Below are positions 9,434 to 19,675 of a DNA stretch of 64,000 nt, piece by piece. A program made the translations under genes and the position numbers. Under the pieces are notes generated by a model. The model worked only from the letters and a program-made list of their open reading frames with translations. It did no database searches and was not told the origin of the DNA. The DNA lies in the NCBI GenBank assembly GCA_936432065.2, contig OW386293.2, positions 64,254,265-64,318,264 of the forward strand. The letters run 5' to 3'. The DNA comes from Rutpela maculata (lineage: Eukaryota; Arthropoda; Insecta; Coleoptera; Cerambycidae). Each line of letters starts with the position of its first letter. The stretch's first letter is position 1.

Positions 9434-9585
9434 AAATATATGCCCGACGTGATCATTTTATGTCCAACGTGATAAATATATGCCAGAAGTGAAAATTTTA
9501 TGTCCAACGTCATAAATATATGCCAGAAGTGAAAATTTTATGTCCAACGTGATAAATATATACCAGAAGTGATCGATATATATAT
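9421..9585 (+). repeat. Leader tandem repeats, about 40 bp, PBS-derived phrase
   Basis: Four to five units of the type CGACGTGATAAATATATGCC / AGAAGTGAAAATTTTATGTCCAA. The first unit overlaps the primer site, and a second copy of its 3' half (CCCGACGTGAT) occurs at about 9443-9453. The rest of the leader to 9998 has no reading frame of note. It is AT-rich and ends with a run of TCAATCAATCGATCAATC just before the gag start. Confidence 0.7.
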
Positions 9586-9998
9586 GTCCGAAGTTATCCT
9601 ACAACTTACATGATGAAATCTACGTTATTTAATTAATTTGAAGGAGAAATAAAATCATTTCCACTTCAAAAGATAGAAGAATATCTCAGATATAATTACC
9701 GAAGTACAACACTTTCCTGTTTTGGAACAATTTTTATCAATATATACAAGAAGAGATTCAATATATCAACTACCGTTATAAATTGACCATTTTATGAAGA
9801 GAAGAATTTTCCCGATGAATTTTGAATAGAGGTTCCAAATTTGAATAGATGTTCCTATAATTTATGGTAATTTCCTAATTCAATCAACTGAAGTTGTACA
9901 TTACAAGTACTGTCATCTGTCGGTGAGTGAGTTAAAGTACATTCCCTTTTTTATCTAAGAGAGTAGTCAATCAATCGATCAATCACAATCGATTAGTT

Positions 9999-10945
9999 AT
10001 GCCAAGACAACCTTCAGACGAGGATTTTCCTCAAACCCATTATGTCACGTCTGTCAAATTACCCCCATTCTGGAAATCAAAACCAGAAATTTGGTTTATC
10101 CAGATCGAATCACAGTTTTCTGTTGCAAAAATTGTCAATGACAAGAAAAAGTATGATCAGGTTATAGCTAATTTGCCATTAGATGTGATAGATAATATAT
10201 ACGATATAATATCTAATCCCCCGGAAACAGATCTCTATATGAATTTAAAGAAAGTTTTAATTTCACGTTTATCATCGAGTGAGGAAAAACGTCTGAATGA
10301 TCTGTTATCAGGTTCCCAAATGGGCGATCTGAAACCTTCAGATTTCTATATATCCATGCTGAATATGGTTGGAGGATTCAGCATGGTTAGTCAAGATTTA
10401 TTGATAAAGCTATGGAAAAGACGTTTGCCTCAAACAGTATATATTGCCATTACAGCTTCAGGGAAAACAGACACAAAAGAGATTCTAGATATTGCGGATC
10501 GGATCTGGGAGTCCTGTCAAAATTCAATGGTTGCATCGTACTCCAAAAATCCTCTTGACTCTGAGTCAACCCCTTATCAGATTTAACTACCACTATCAAA
10601 AATTTTTCAATCACTTTCCATGATTCAATTAATCAAGTATTACAAAAACAAGAAATTTTTAATTCTCGATTAAACTCTTTAGAATCCAGACTTTCCAATC
10701 AATCCTTCGAGCCTCAACCTTCTACTTCATGCTGCAACAATTGCAAAAGTAGAAGCAATTCACAAACTCGTACCACTAATCGCAATCGTTCACCCAGCCG
10801 TAATAATGTTTCCAATAAATTTGATCGTACAGACAATACTATTTGTTACTACCATCAACTTTATGGTACCAATGCCTATTGTTGTGGAGGTGAATGGTGC
10901 AAATTCAGTAAGAATTGTAAAAAATCTGATAATTCTCAAAGATGA
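9999..10945 (+). CDS. gag: Gag, one frame break
   Basis: Starts MPRQPSDEDFPQ. Frame 1 runs 195 codons to TAA at 10584 and carries the capsid-type region (VKLPPFWKSKPEIWF near residue 20, EKRLNDLLSG near 95, RLPQTVYIAI near 145) found in insect gypsy Gag. Similarity continues in the -1 frame from 10565 to TGA at 10943, ending in a Cys/His nucleic-acid-binding box (CYYHQLYGTNAYCC...WCKFSKNC). The two frames overlap only over 10565-10583 and I see no canonical slippery heptamer there, so this is more likely an indel than programmed shifting. The TGA is in frame with pol. Confidence 0.82.
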
Positions 10946-10963
10946 CTGAAGTTTGATAATTCT

Positions 10964-13900
10964 ATGACGTCTGATTTTGACATTTCTAACAGCAAACGTC
11001 GTCGACTTTTTATTTACGATAGATCTAACAACCTGAACTTCCTAATTGACACTGGTGCCGATTTATCTGTGGTGCCACGCAATGCTTTCACAGATTTAAA
11101 AAAGAATTTCGATACGATATTAACCGCGGCTAACGGTTCAACCATTTTTACATACGGTAAGAAATTGTTAAAAGTCAATCTAAACTTACGTAGATTATTT
11201 CCTTTCGTTTTCAATATAGCAGACGTTGACATACCGATAGTCGGAGCAGATTTCTTGTCTCATTTTGGTTTAGTTGTCGATCTTAAAGGAGCTCGAATAA
11301 TTGATAACAAGACTAATTTGTCAGTTAATTGTTTTATTAAAAATAGTCCTTTAGACAATTGTAGATTAGATTCACTTAAATTATTTCCTTTGACAGATAA
11401 ATATAACAAATTACTTTTACAATTTCCTAATTTGATTAGTTCCCCAGATTACAATTTACCTATTAAACATTCTATTGTACATCATATAGTTACTGAAGGT
11501 CATTTACCTTTTTCACGACCTCGTAGATTAGACAATCTTAAATTTAAAATAGCTCAAACAGAATTTAATAACATGGTAGAATTAGGTATCTGCAAACCAT
11601 CATCTTCTCAAGTTTCCTCTCCACTCCATCTAGTGGCGAAAAAAGAGAATGACTGGAGACCTTGTGGAGATTATCGACAACTAAATACGATTACCATTCC
11701 AGACAGATATCCATTACCTCATATCCACGACTTTAGCTCTCAGTTGCACGGCTGCACTATTTTCTCCAAGATTGATTTAGTGCGAGCGTACCATCAGATA
11801 CCTGTCGCTGAAAATGACGTTTATAAGACAGCTATAACAACTCCATTCGGACTGTTTGAATTTTCCCGCATGCCTTTTGGTCTACGCAATGCCGGTCAAA
11901 CTTTCCAACGTTTTATGAATGAAGTACTTGTCAATTTACCTTTCGTTTTCGTCTATTTGGATGATATATTAATCGCAAGTCAATCAGATGTACAACATTT
12001 GGAACATTTGGAAAAGGTTTTCAAGAGATTAGACACATACGGAATTAACATTAAACCATCTAAATGTATCTTAGGAGTTGACAATTTAACCTTTTTAGGT
12101 CATCACATCTCTTCATCAGGTATTTTACCATCAACTGAGAGAGTCGAAGTCATTAATAATTTCCCTTTACCGACAACTCTCAAACAACTACAACGTTTCA
12201 TAGGTATGGTGAATTTTTATCATCGTTTCATACCTCATTTTGCTGAAATATTACTTCCCCTATATTCTCTTTGTAACAGTTTATCTCATGATAAAATTAC
12301 AAAGATAAATAGTTGGCCTGATCAATGTTTAGACGGATTTTCGAAAGCCAAAAACGCACTAAGTAATGCAGTAGTTTTAGCTCATCCTTGCAATAATGAT
12401 GATACTATTTTATCTCTCTCAGTCGATTGTTCTAACCTTGCCATGGGTGCAGTTTTAGAGCAAAAAGATAATAAGGGATTTCTTGCTCCTTTAGCATTCT
12501 TTTCCCGTAAATTAACCACAGCACAAACCAATTATTCGGTTTTTGACAAAGAACTTTTAGCATTATATACTACAATTAAACATTTTAAGTTTATACTTGA
12601 AGGTCGAAAGTTTAATTGTTTTACAGATCACAAACCTTTAATCAACGCTTTATTCACAAAAGCAGAAAGATCTCCTCGTCAAATACGTCATTTAGAATAC
12701 ATAGCTCAATTTTCTTGTAAAATACAACATGTTAAAGGAAAACATAATGTAATAGCTGACAACTTGTCACGTATTTACGACACTTCTTCCTTAAAACAAG
12801 ATATTTTACCACTTCAACTTAAAAATTCTCCCTTCCTTAATGTTAACTTTGACCTAAAGTTGCTTAGTGAAGCTCAGGAGAAAGATTCAAATCTCAAATA
12901 TTTATTGTCAGATAAATCATCACTAACTAAAACCAATTTCATTTTAAAAAAGATACAAATTCCAGATTCAAATGATTTTATTTGGTGTGATGTTTCTCGT
13001 GCAAAAGTCAGACCTTTTGTCCCACTTGTTTACAGACGAACGATATTCGATATTTTTCACAACTTATCTCATCCTGGTATTAAAGCCACTAGACTGTTGA
13101 TTTCAAATAACTATTTTTCGTCGAAAATGCACACAGATTGCAATTTATGGTCAAAATCGTGCATTAACTGTCAAGCTGTCAAAGTCAGTCGACATACGCG
13201 AAGTGCTCTCGGGAACTTCACCATCCCGAAAATCAGATTCGACCACATCCACATAGATTTGGTAGGACCATTACCTCCATCCAAAGGTAACTCTTACATT
13301 CTTACGGTGATTGAACGATTCACTAGGTGGCCGGAAGCGTACCCTCTTCGCGACATCACAGCAGAAACAGTTGCGCGTACTTTATTTCAAAACTTTGTTT
13401 GTCGATTCGGTGTTCCCTTGTCAGTAACGACTGATCAAGGAGTACAATTCGAGTCAAGATTATTTAATGAATTTGCAAAGTTTTTAGGTTTTCATAGAAT
13501 ACGTACAACTGCATATCACCCCCAGAGCAGCTCTTTAATTGAAAGATTTCATCGCTCACTTAAAACTTCCTTGTTAGCTAGAGCCAATACATCACATTGG
13601 ACAGATGAATTACCCATCATCTTATTAGCATTTAGGACAACTCCCAAGGAAGATCTGCAATGTTCACCTGCTGAACTCATTTATGGTCAAACCCTTCGTT
13701 TACCTGGCGAATTTTTCGTTGAATCGTATAATTCCCCAGATATTCCTTATTTCATTGACAAATTACGCATTTATTTTAATAATTTAAAATTTGTTACTCC
13801 AACTTCGCATGGCAATTACAAAACTTTTGTTAGTTCAGATCTTGCCTCTTGCGATTTTATTTTCGTTCGCATTGAACGTTTAAAACGTTCATTTACTCCT

Positions 13901-14086
13901 TTATATGAAGGACCGTTTAAAGTTTTATCTCGTTCAGATAAGTTATTTATCTTTAAGAAAGGAGACAAAGTCATAACTGTCAATATTGATAGGGTTAAAC
14001 CGGCTTTTGTATTAGTTGACAGATGTGACACTTTGCCTACCCCGATTAAAAAAGTACGTTTTGCAATCGACACGTTGATTGATTGA
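10964..14086 (+). CDS. pol: Pol polyprotein: protease, RT, RNase H, integrase (1040 aa)
   Basis: Fully open. Aspartic protease LIDTGADLSVVP (residues 27-38). Reverse transcriptase from about residue 185, with RMPFGLRNAGQTF and the catalytic YLDD at 331-334. RNase H from about 480 (LSVDCSNLAMGAV; FTDHKPL). Integrase HHCC zinc domain (HPGIKATR...CINCQ) near 705-750, then the D,D-35-E core with HIDLVGPL (about 763), TTDQGVQF (about 822) and SSLIERFH (about 855). The order PR-RT-RH-IN is that of Ty3/gypsy. It follows gag in the same frame after a single TGA (10943) and seven codons, so the real N-terminus may be a Gag-Pol readthrough product. The 40 bp after the stop lead to the polypurine tract. 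Confidence 0.93.
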   Translation: MTSDFDISNSKRRRLFIYDRSNNLNFLIDTGADLSVVPRNAFTDLKKNFDTILTAANGSTIFTYGKKLLKVNLNLRRLFPFVFNIADVDIPIVGADFLSHFGLVVDLKGARIIDNKTNLSVNCFIKNSPLDNCRLDSLKLFPLTDKYNKLLLQFPNLISSPDYNLPIKHSIVHHIVTEGHLPFSRPRRLDNLKFKIAQTEFNNMVELGICKPSSSQVSSPLHLVAKKENDWRPCGDYRQLNTITIPDRYPLPHIHDFSSQLHGCTIFSKIDLVRAYHQIPVAENDVYKTAITTPFGLFEFSRMPFGLRNAGQTFQRFMNEVLVNLPFVFVYLDDILIASQSDVQHLEHLEKVFKRLDTYGINIKPSKCILGVDNLTFLGHHISSSGILPSTERVEVINNFPLPTTLKQLQRFIGMVNFYHRFIPHFAEILLPLYSLCNSLSHDKITKINSWPDQCLDGFSKAKNALSNAVVLAHPCNNDDTILSLSVDCSNLAMGAVLEQKDNKGFLAPLAFFSRKLTTAQTNYSVFDKELLALYTTIKHFKFILEGRKFNCFTDHKPLINALFTKAERSPRQIRHLEYIAQFSCKIQHVKGKHNVIADNLSRIYDTSSLKQDILPLQLKNSPFLNVNFDLKLLSEAQEKDSNLKYLLSDKSSLTKTNFILKKIQIPDSNDFIWCDVSRAKVRPFVPLVYRRTIFDIFHNLSHPGIKATRLLISNNYFSSKMHTDCNLWSKSCINCQAVKVSRHTRSALGNFTIPKIRFDHIHIDLVGPLPPSKGNSYILTVIERFTRWPEAYPLRDITAETVARTLFQNFVCRFGVPLSVTTDQGVQFESRLFNEFAKFLGFHRIRTTAYHPQSSSLIERFHRSLKTSLLARANTSHWTDELPIILLAFRTTPKEDLQCSPAELIYGQTLRLPGEFFVESYNSPDIPYFIDKLRIYFNNLKFVTPTSHGNYKTFVSSDLASCDFIFVRIERLKRSFTPLYEGPFKVLSRSDKLFIFKKGDKVITVNIDRVKPAFVLVDRCDTLPTPIKKVRFAIDTLID

Positions 14087-14100
14087 CTATTTCCTTTTTT

Positions 14101-14110
14101 AACGAGGGGG
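14101..14110 (+). other. Polypurine tract
   Basis: AACGAGGGGG lies directly before the TGTATATAGCG start of LTR3, the expected site of plus-strand priming. Confidence 0.75.
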
Positions 14111-14375
14111 TGTATATAGCGACTATAGCGACTCACTCACTTCCAAAAGCGAGAAGTTTCCACGGAGTCGCTAAGAAACAAAAAGGAAAACTCGATCCAT
14201 AATGGAGAAGTTTCCATGGAGTCGCTAAGAAAAATTAAAAACATTCGATATAAAAATATAATATCAATATACTTAAAAAAATACCAAAATCATATAAAAT
14301 ATGAACATGTATTAAAAACAAATATACAAATATATTAACTTCGATTTTAATTTTATTTATAGCGATAACGCTATA
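14111..14375 (+). repeat. LTR3, 3' LTR
   Basis: 265 bp from TGTATATAGCGACTATAGCG to GATAACGCTATA, followed by target duplication CTACT. It matches LTR2 in the stretches compared. Confidence 0.85.
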
Positions 14376-14443
14376 CTACTCTTAGTTGTAATTTATATTT
14401 GACTCGTCCAAAACTTGTAAAGCAACAGGTCAAAAGGAAATTA

Positions 14444-14466
14444 TATTATTATTATTATTATTAGCT
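14444..14466. repeat. (TAA)n tract at the 3' end of Dong-like copy A
   Basis: ATT repeats on the plus strand, TAA on the LINE strand, directly after the LINE's 3' end. The Dong LINE of silkworm inserts in TAA repeats, so this is target and tail at once. 14381-14443 is short AT-rich flank. Confidence 0.7.
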
Positions 14467-17400
14467 AGCTAAAAACCAGTCACCCTTCTCTGTGGCTCCG
14501 ACCCTCACAGAGGGGAGCACCGGTAGCCACTCCCCACGCCCATGGGGTGAGTGACTACTGGGTCCGGGAATCGTGTGCCCTGAGCAGACGTTAATGAACC
14601 GAGAATGACGGCCTTCTGCATTCTGCCGGCTAAGACCTCTGCCGAGTTTCGGCATGCCGGTATGATCTTAAGTTCCGAAAGCAGTGTGTGTCTCGTTCCA
14701 CCGAGGGCTCCTATAATCAGTACCACTATCTTAACAGTTTGGTCTGGATACAGTCTGAGGAGTTCGAAGAGCGGATCTCGATATTTTGTCCGTTTTTCCT
14801 CCTCCTTCAAGACAATGTTGTTCTCCGCGGGAGCCGAGAACTCCACGACGAACATTTTCTTGAGTTGATGGTCGAGGAGGACTACGTCAGGCTTGTTGGC
14901 TTGTATTTGCTTGACGGTGGGAAAAGAGTAGTTCCAATAAATTAGACATTTCTCATTTCCCACAACGGACTCAATATCCCCCGTAGCGTAAGGCAGCACT
15001 GATGTTTCGTCTATCCCATACGAGTGCCTTAAATAGTAATGAAGCACTCGTAATGCTCCGTCGTGCCTTTGGATATAGGTCGAGACTGCATATGTCGGGC
15101 AAGCCGACAGCAAGAACATAAGAGTCTCTGGCGCCCTGCGGCAGGCCCTGCAGCTAACATCAGGGACCTCTATACCCATTACACGATTACGATAGACGAG
15201 GGTGTTAAATACACCATCCTGGTAAACCATTATGAATCCCTCGGTCTCAGACTTCAGCCCGGCTGACCTTAAGAAGGCAAAGGTCAGCCTTTCGGATAAG
15301 CCAAGGTTTTCTATATTTTTATAGAAAACTCCATGCATTGGCTTATCCGTGTGCAGTTGCATAAAGTTGTTGTGTTCTGCAGCTTTAATTTGGGCTTTTC
15401 GCCGAGCAGGTTCCAACTCGGACAACTGCCTTAAACAGAAAGGCTCCTACCCCTGAATTTTCATGGCCTCGGACCATGCAGAGGAGGGGATCCGAACTCC
15501 TGATGACCTTACAGGCTCCATCCAGAACCATCCTATTAAGGAGACTCTCCAAACTCAAGAGTCCACGGCCTCCCCGATGTCGTGGGAGGTATAGCCGTGG
15601 AACGGACGATTTAGGATGCAAACTCCTATTGAGATGCATCTTCTTGCGGGTTCCTACGTCGAGTTGACGCAACTCTTCTTGAGTCCATTTCACTACTCCA
15701 AAGGAGTAGAGAAGGATCGAAACGGCAAGCATGTTGGTAGCAGACACCTTGTTCTTCCCCGGCAGCTCTGAAGACCAGATCTGTCGGAGTCGGTGCTGAT
15801 ACTTGCCGCGAAGAGCGTTTTTCACTACACTCACTTCTTGGGCGGAGCGTTGCTCGACACCCAAGTAAGTGTACGACTCTCCGGCATCTAGATGATGTAA
15901 GATGCTTCCGTCCACGAGCTGCGCGTCCTCTCCGTAGTTCCCGCATCGTCCTCTCTTGAGATGGACCAGTGCACATTTGTCTAACCCGAACTCCATGCCG
16001 ACAGCCTGCGTGTACTCCTGTACCACCCTGAGGGACTGGTGTAGGTCCCTCTCTCCGGAGGCATAAAGTTTAAGGTCATCCATATAAAACAGATGGGTGA
16101 CCTTATGCCTCCTATCGCCAGGGGTACCGCAGTTGTATCCACGGGTTTTCCGGAGCGAAACGGATAATGGCAGTAGTGAGATGTAAAATAGAAGGGGGCT
16201 GAGGGAGTCTCCCTGAAATACTCCCCTTCTGAATGTTACCGACTCCGTCTGGACTCTATCATTACCCAATGTAATGGTAAAGCGAGTCCTCCAGAGCGGC
16301 ATCAGTTCTTCGATGCATCTCTCTACGGGACCACAACGCTTATACTGCATGGAGTCCTGCGTGACACACCTGTCAATCAGCAGGTTCTCCTTGCAGCCAG
16401 CGACACCTCTCTTTGACCATCGTTACTCATATATCCGCTCGTAAACCGGTTCAAGTGCGTGGAGCACTCGCATGTACAAGATGCGCGTAAACACCTTGTA
16501 ACATGCGTTTAAACAGGTTATCGGCCGGTAGTTCTTTGGGTTTGACAAATCTCCGTTCTACGGGATCAGCACTGTCCGCCCCTCGACAACCCAAGAAGGA
16601 ATTTGCTGCTCCCCATTTAGCCATGAATTGAAAATTCTGGCTAAATTGTGGTGGGTACTGGATAATTTTTTCCACCGTCGGGACCTGGAGCAGCAAAGTT
16701 CTTAGAGCTCTCAAGAGCTCTTCGAACCTCTTCTGGGGTTATCGGTTGGCACACCTGTTGTGCTTGCTGAAACCTTTGACAAAAGGTTTCAAAGTGTGCC
16801 AGGGCTGGAGAGTCTCTGTTGAGTGGAAGCTTCTGTTCGTACAGCGTTTTCCAGAAGTTTTCCACCTGATCTGCAGTCGGCGGATTTTCAGCAACACGCT
16901 GAGGCGGTTCGAAAAGGCGCGAGGGCTTTTTGCGGAAAAGTTGATTTTCCGCTAGCCCCCTCGCCCGCCTCACTAGTGACTTCTTACAAGACACTAGCAT
17001 CCGTATTCTGTCGAGGCAGTGCTGTTTGGTGGTTTGCAGCACTGCCCCATTGAGTGTGTGATGGACGCGTCTTAAGTTGGCAGCTACTCGCCGCACTTTA
17101 GGCGTGAAAGGCCTATTGGCCGCCATATAGTCCATCACACATTGGATACGGGATGTGTGTTGCCTCGCCGACCGGATCTTGGCTTCCATCTTGTGTATGC
17201 GCCGTCTCGCTCTCTCTTGTGGAGAAGCACTGTTCCGCCTCTCCACCTGAGACAAGCGTTGAGCGGCAGCATACACGGCACAATTTATGTGCCAGATGTC
17301 AGCCTCTTCTGGTAGCGTTGCACGAAGTTCTGCATCCACTCTGGCCAGATCTTGTGGCCCGGGGGGTTTTATGTTGTACAACCCCCTTCTGGTACTGGTG

Positions 17401-17963
17401 GAACGACTTTGACTGCAACCTCAACCGATTCATTCGGTGGACCTTCGGCCACCTCATTCATCGGCTGAGGAGCAGTTCTCACGTAGCCCCTGCGACGAAG
17501 GTGGGACACATAATCACGCAGGTTTTGTGGCGTGAAGGCGTTGTGTTCTGGGTGCCTTGCACACCACAGAACATGCATTCGCCCCATGCATCTCCTTCGT
17601 GCGGGCTCACTGCTTTCGTAGCACTGCATAAGGTCGTCCCTCAGTTCATCTGTCCACTCAAAGCGTCCTTGTTCGTCGCGGTCGTCAACAATGGGCTGTC
17701 GATCTTGTTGGGCCCCATCACCTTGCCCTTGACCCCTATCCGAACGGGGTCGATCGTGGGGGCCCTGTCCTCGGCCAATAGGAACCGGAGATTTGGGCTT
17801 GTGGGTGGTTAACCCAGCAAGCCCACGACCGACACCAGAGGGGAAGACGCTCTCCCCTCCCGGATGCGCTAGGGCTGCCGGTTCGATTTTGCATCCCCAG
17901 CTGGAGTAAGTGGTGGCGCTACTCACCAAAGGCTAGATAGATGACGGTTAGCCCCTCCTGCGT
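14467..17963 (-). mobile_element. Dong/R4-like LINE, copy A (subfamily I)
   Basis: Minus-strand non-LTR retrotransposon of about 3.5 kb, full length by comparison with copy C, bounded on both sides by TAA repeats. The single polyprotein carries an N-terminal region, reverse transcriptase, a CCHC box and a restriction-like endonuclease at the C-terminus rather than an N-terminal APE nuclease. That architecture and the TAA flanks point to the R4/Dong clade. It is closely related to copies C and D and more distant from B and E. Confidence 0.85.
14505..17929 (-). pseudogene. Dong-like polyprotein, copy A, broken
   Basis: Pieces in order: 17929-17369 (N-terminal proline-rich region, start MVSSATTYSS), 17381-16641 (basic coiled region and the start of RT, GPDG motif), 16714-16451, 16350-15385 (RT with FYMDD) and 15425-14505 (CRACRRAPETL CCHC box, then KPDVVLLD, VEFSAP and KEEEKRTKY, the PD-(D/E)XK-type nuclease). 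At about 16335 roughly 100 bp are missing relative to copy C, removing the RT segment with the WIDYRKAFD catalytic aspartate. Several frameshifts add to this, so it is inactive. Confidence 0.82.
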
Positions 17964-17997
17964 ATTTATTATTATTATTATTATTTTTTTTTTTTTT
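17964..17997. repeat. (TAA)n + poly-A junction between copies B and A
   Basis: Plus strand (ATT)n then T14. On the LINE strand this is the A-tail of copy B, then TAA repeats, then the 5' end of copy A. Confidence 0.75.
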
Positions 17998-19646
17998 CGC
18001 GTGCGCGATGCTGGACAGTTCTCTCGTGTCTCCGACATTCTCACGGGAGAAGCGCCAGCGAATTATCCACAGCCACTCCCCGCATCCCGCATGGTTAGTG
18101 ACTGTAGATGCCAGATTCGTGTGCCCTAAGAAGACGAAGGGACCCCAGGATAACTGCCTTCTGCATTTGGCCTGCCAACCACTCGGCTGACTTTTGGCAG
18201 GCTGGTATGGCCTTTAATTCCGAGAGCAGCGTAGGCCTCATTCCACCAAGTACACCGATTATCAGGACGACCATCTTGACCGAGTAGTCTGGGTATAGCA
18301 CTCGGAGCTCATACCGGAGATCTCGGTATTTAGTCCGTTTTTCTCCCTCCTTCAAGATGATGTTTGTCTCGGCAGGTGCCGAGAACTCGATGACATACAT
18401 CATCTTGGTTTAGTGGTCGAGGAGGACTATGTCAGGCTTGTTTGCTTGAATCTGCCTGACCGTCGGAAACGAGTAGTTCTCGACAACGGACTCGATTTCT
18501 CCGGGGACGTAAGGCAGCACTGGTGTTTGGTCTACTTGGTACGAGTGCCGTAGGTAGTAGTACAGCACTCGTAGGGCCGCGTTATGTCTATCGATGTAGG
18601 CCGAAGTCGCATAAATCGGACATGCAGATAGTAAATGCATGAGCGACTCCGGCGCCTGACGGCAGGTCCTACAATTAACATCAGGGACCTACACACCCAT
18701 AATGCGACTGCGGTAGACCAACGTGTTAATAACACCATCTTGGCAGGCCACAATGAATCCTTCGGTCTCCGACTTTAGCCCTGCTGACCGTAGAAAAGCA
18801 ACGGTCAGCTTTGCCGATAAACCCAGCGTCTCTATGTTATTATAGAAAACACCGTGCATGGGCTTATCGACGTGCTGCCTGAACAGATTTCTCTGCTCGG
18901 CAGCTTTGATTTGGGCTGTCAGGCGATTTGGCGCAAGCTCAGTTACTGATTCTGGAACAGCACCTCGCCGGCCTCCTCGCCTGAAGTCGAATACGAGACC
19001 GAGATCATCTGCGGCCTTACGTGCTGCCTTAAATAAAAATGCGCCAACTCCTACAGTTTCATGATCTCTCACGAACCGCAGGAGTGGGTCCGAGCTCCTG
19101 AGGATGTTGCATGCCACACCCAGCGCTACTCTGCCATGCGTGCACTCCAGACTCAAGAGTCCTCGGCCCCCCGTTGGCGTGGGAGGTACACTCGAGGAAC
19201 GGACGACCTAGGATGAATGCTCCTACGAACATGCATCATCTTGCGGGTATCCCTATCCAATTGGCGCAACTCATCTTGTGTCCACTTAACTACTCCAAAG
19301 GAGTAGAGCAGAATCGGAACGGCAAGCATATTAGTTGCAGACACCTTGTTCTTCCCCGAAAGTTCGGAAGACCAAATCTTTCGGAGCCGGTGCCTGTACT
19401 TGCCGCGGAGAGTATCCTTAATCTGTTTCACGTCCTGGATGTGATGTTGTTCCACACCCAGGTACGTGTAGGTCTCTCCGGCATCCAGATGTCGTAGGAT
19501 GCTTCCGTCTGCGAGCTGCGCGTCTTCAAGGAATATCCCACTTCGTCCTCTCTTGAGGTGGACGACTGCACACTCGTCCAACCCGAATTCCATGCCTATG
19601 GCCCGCGTATACTCTTGGACCACCCTAAGAGAGTTTTGGAGTTCGC
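17998..19646 (-). mobile_element. Dong/R4-like LINE, copy B (subfamily II), 5'-truncated
   Basis: Begins inside RT at about 19646, just downstream of the FYMDD region, and runs to the 3' tail at 17998. 5' truncation is the usual outcome of target-primed reverse transcription. It is closest to copy E, not to neighbours A and C. Frames: 19623-19153 (RT end, MEFGLDECAVVHLKRG), 19156-18689, 18640-18410 and 18403-18095 (endonuclease end, VIEFSAPAE and KEGEKRTKY). A stop near 18408 and frame shifts break it. Confidence 0.82.
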
Positions 19647-19675
19647 TATTATTATTATTATTATTATTTTTTTTT
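19647..19675. repeat. (TAA)n + poly-A junction between copies C and B
   Basis: Plus strand (ATT)7-8 then T9. It lies at the 3' tail of copy C and the truncated 5' edge of copy B. Confidence 0.75.

Larger units (their letters stand above)
8892..14375 (+). mobile_element. Nearly intact Ty3/gypsy element, tRNA-Trp primed, extra LTR
   Basis: Order: LTR1, LTR2, tRNA-Trp primer site, leader with tandem repeats, gag, pol, polypurine tract, LTR3. The whole composite is flanked by CTACT at 8887-8891 and 14376-14380, a 5-bp target duplication. LTRs have inverted tips TATAGCG...CGCTATA. LTR2 and LTR3 look identical where I compared them, so the insertion is recent. LTR1 carries several differences near its 3' end. 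Gag has one frame break and pol is fully open. Confidence 0.88.

Noticed and set aside
10565..10583. Programmed -1 frameshift in gag
   Set aside because: No canonical X XXY YYZ slippery heptamer in the short overlap. An indel is more likely, so it is kept only as a low-interest note.
15476..17812. Plus-strand frames up to 219 codons across the LINE train
   Set aside because: Antisense shadows of the GC-richer minus-strand LINE coding sequence, with no recognisable domains.
17369..17963. HDV-type ribozyme at the Dong-like 5' end, as in R2 elements
   Set aside because: I looked for a nested double pseudoknot in the 5' sequence and could not draw a convincing one by eye.
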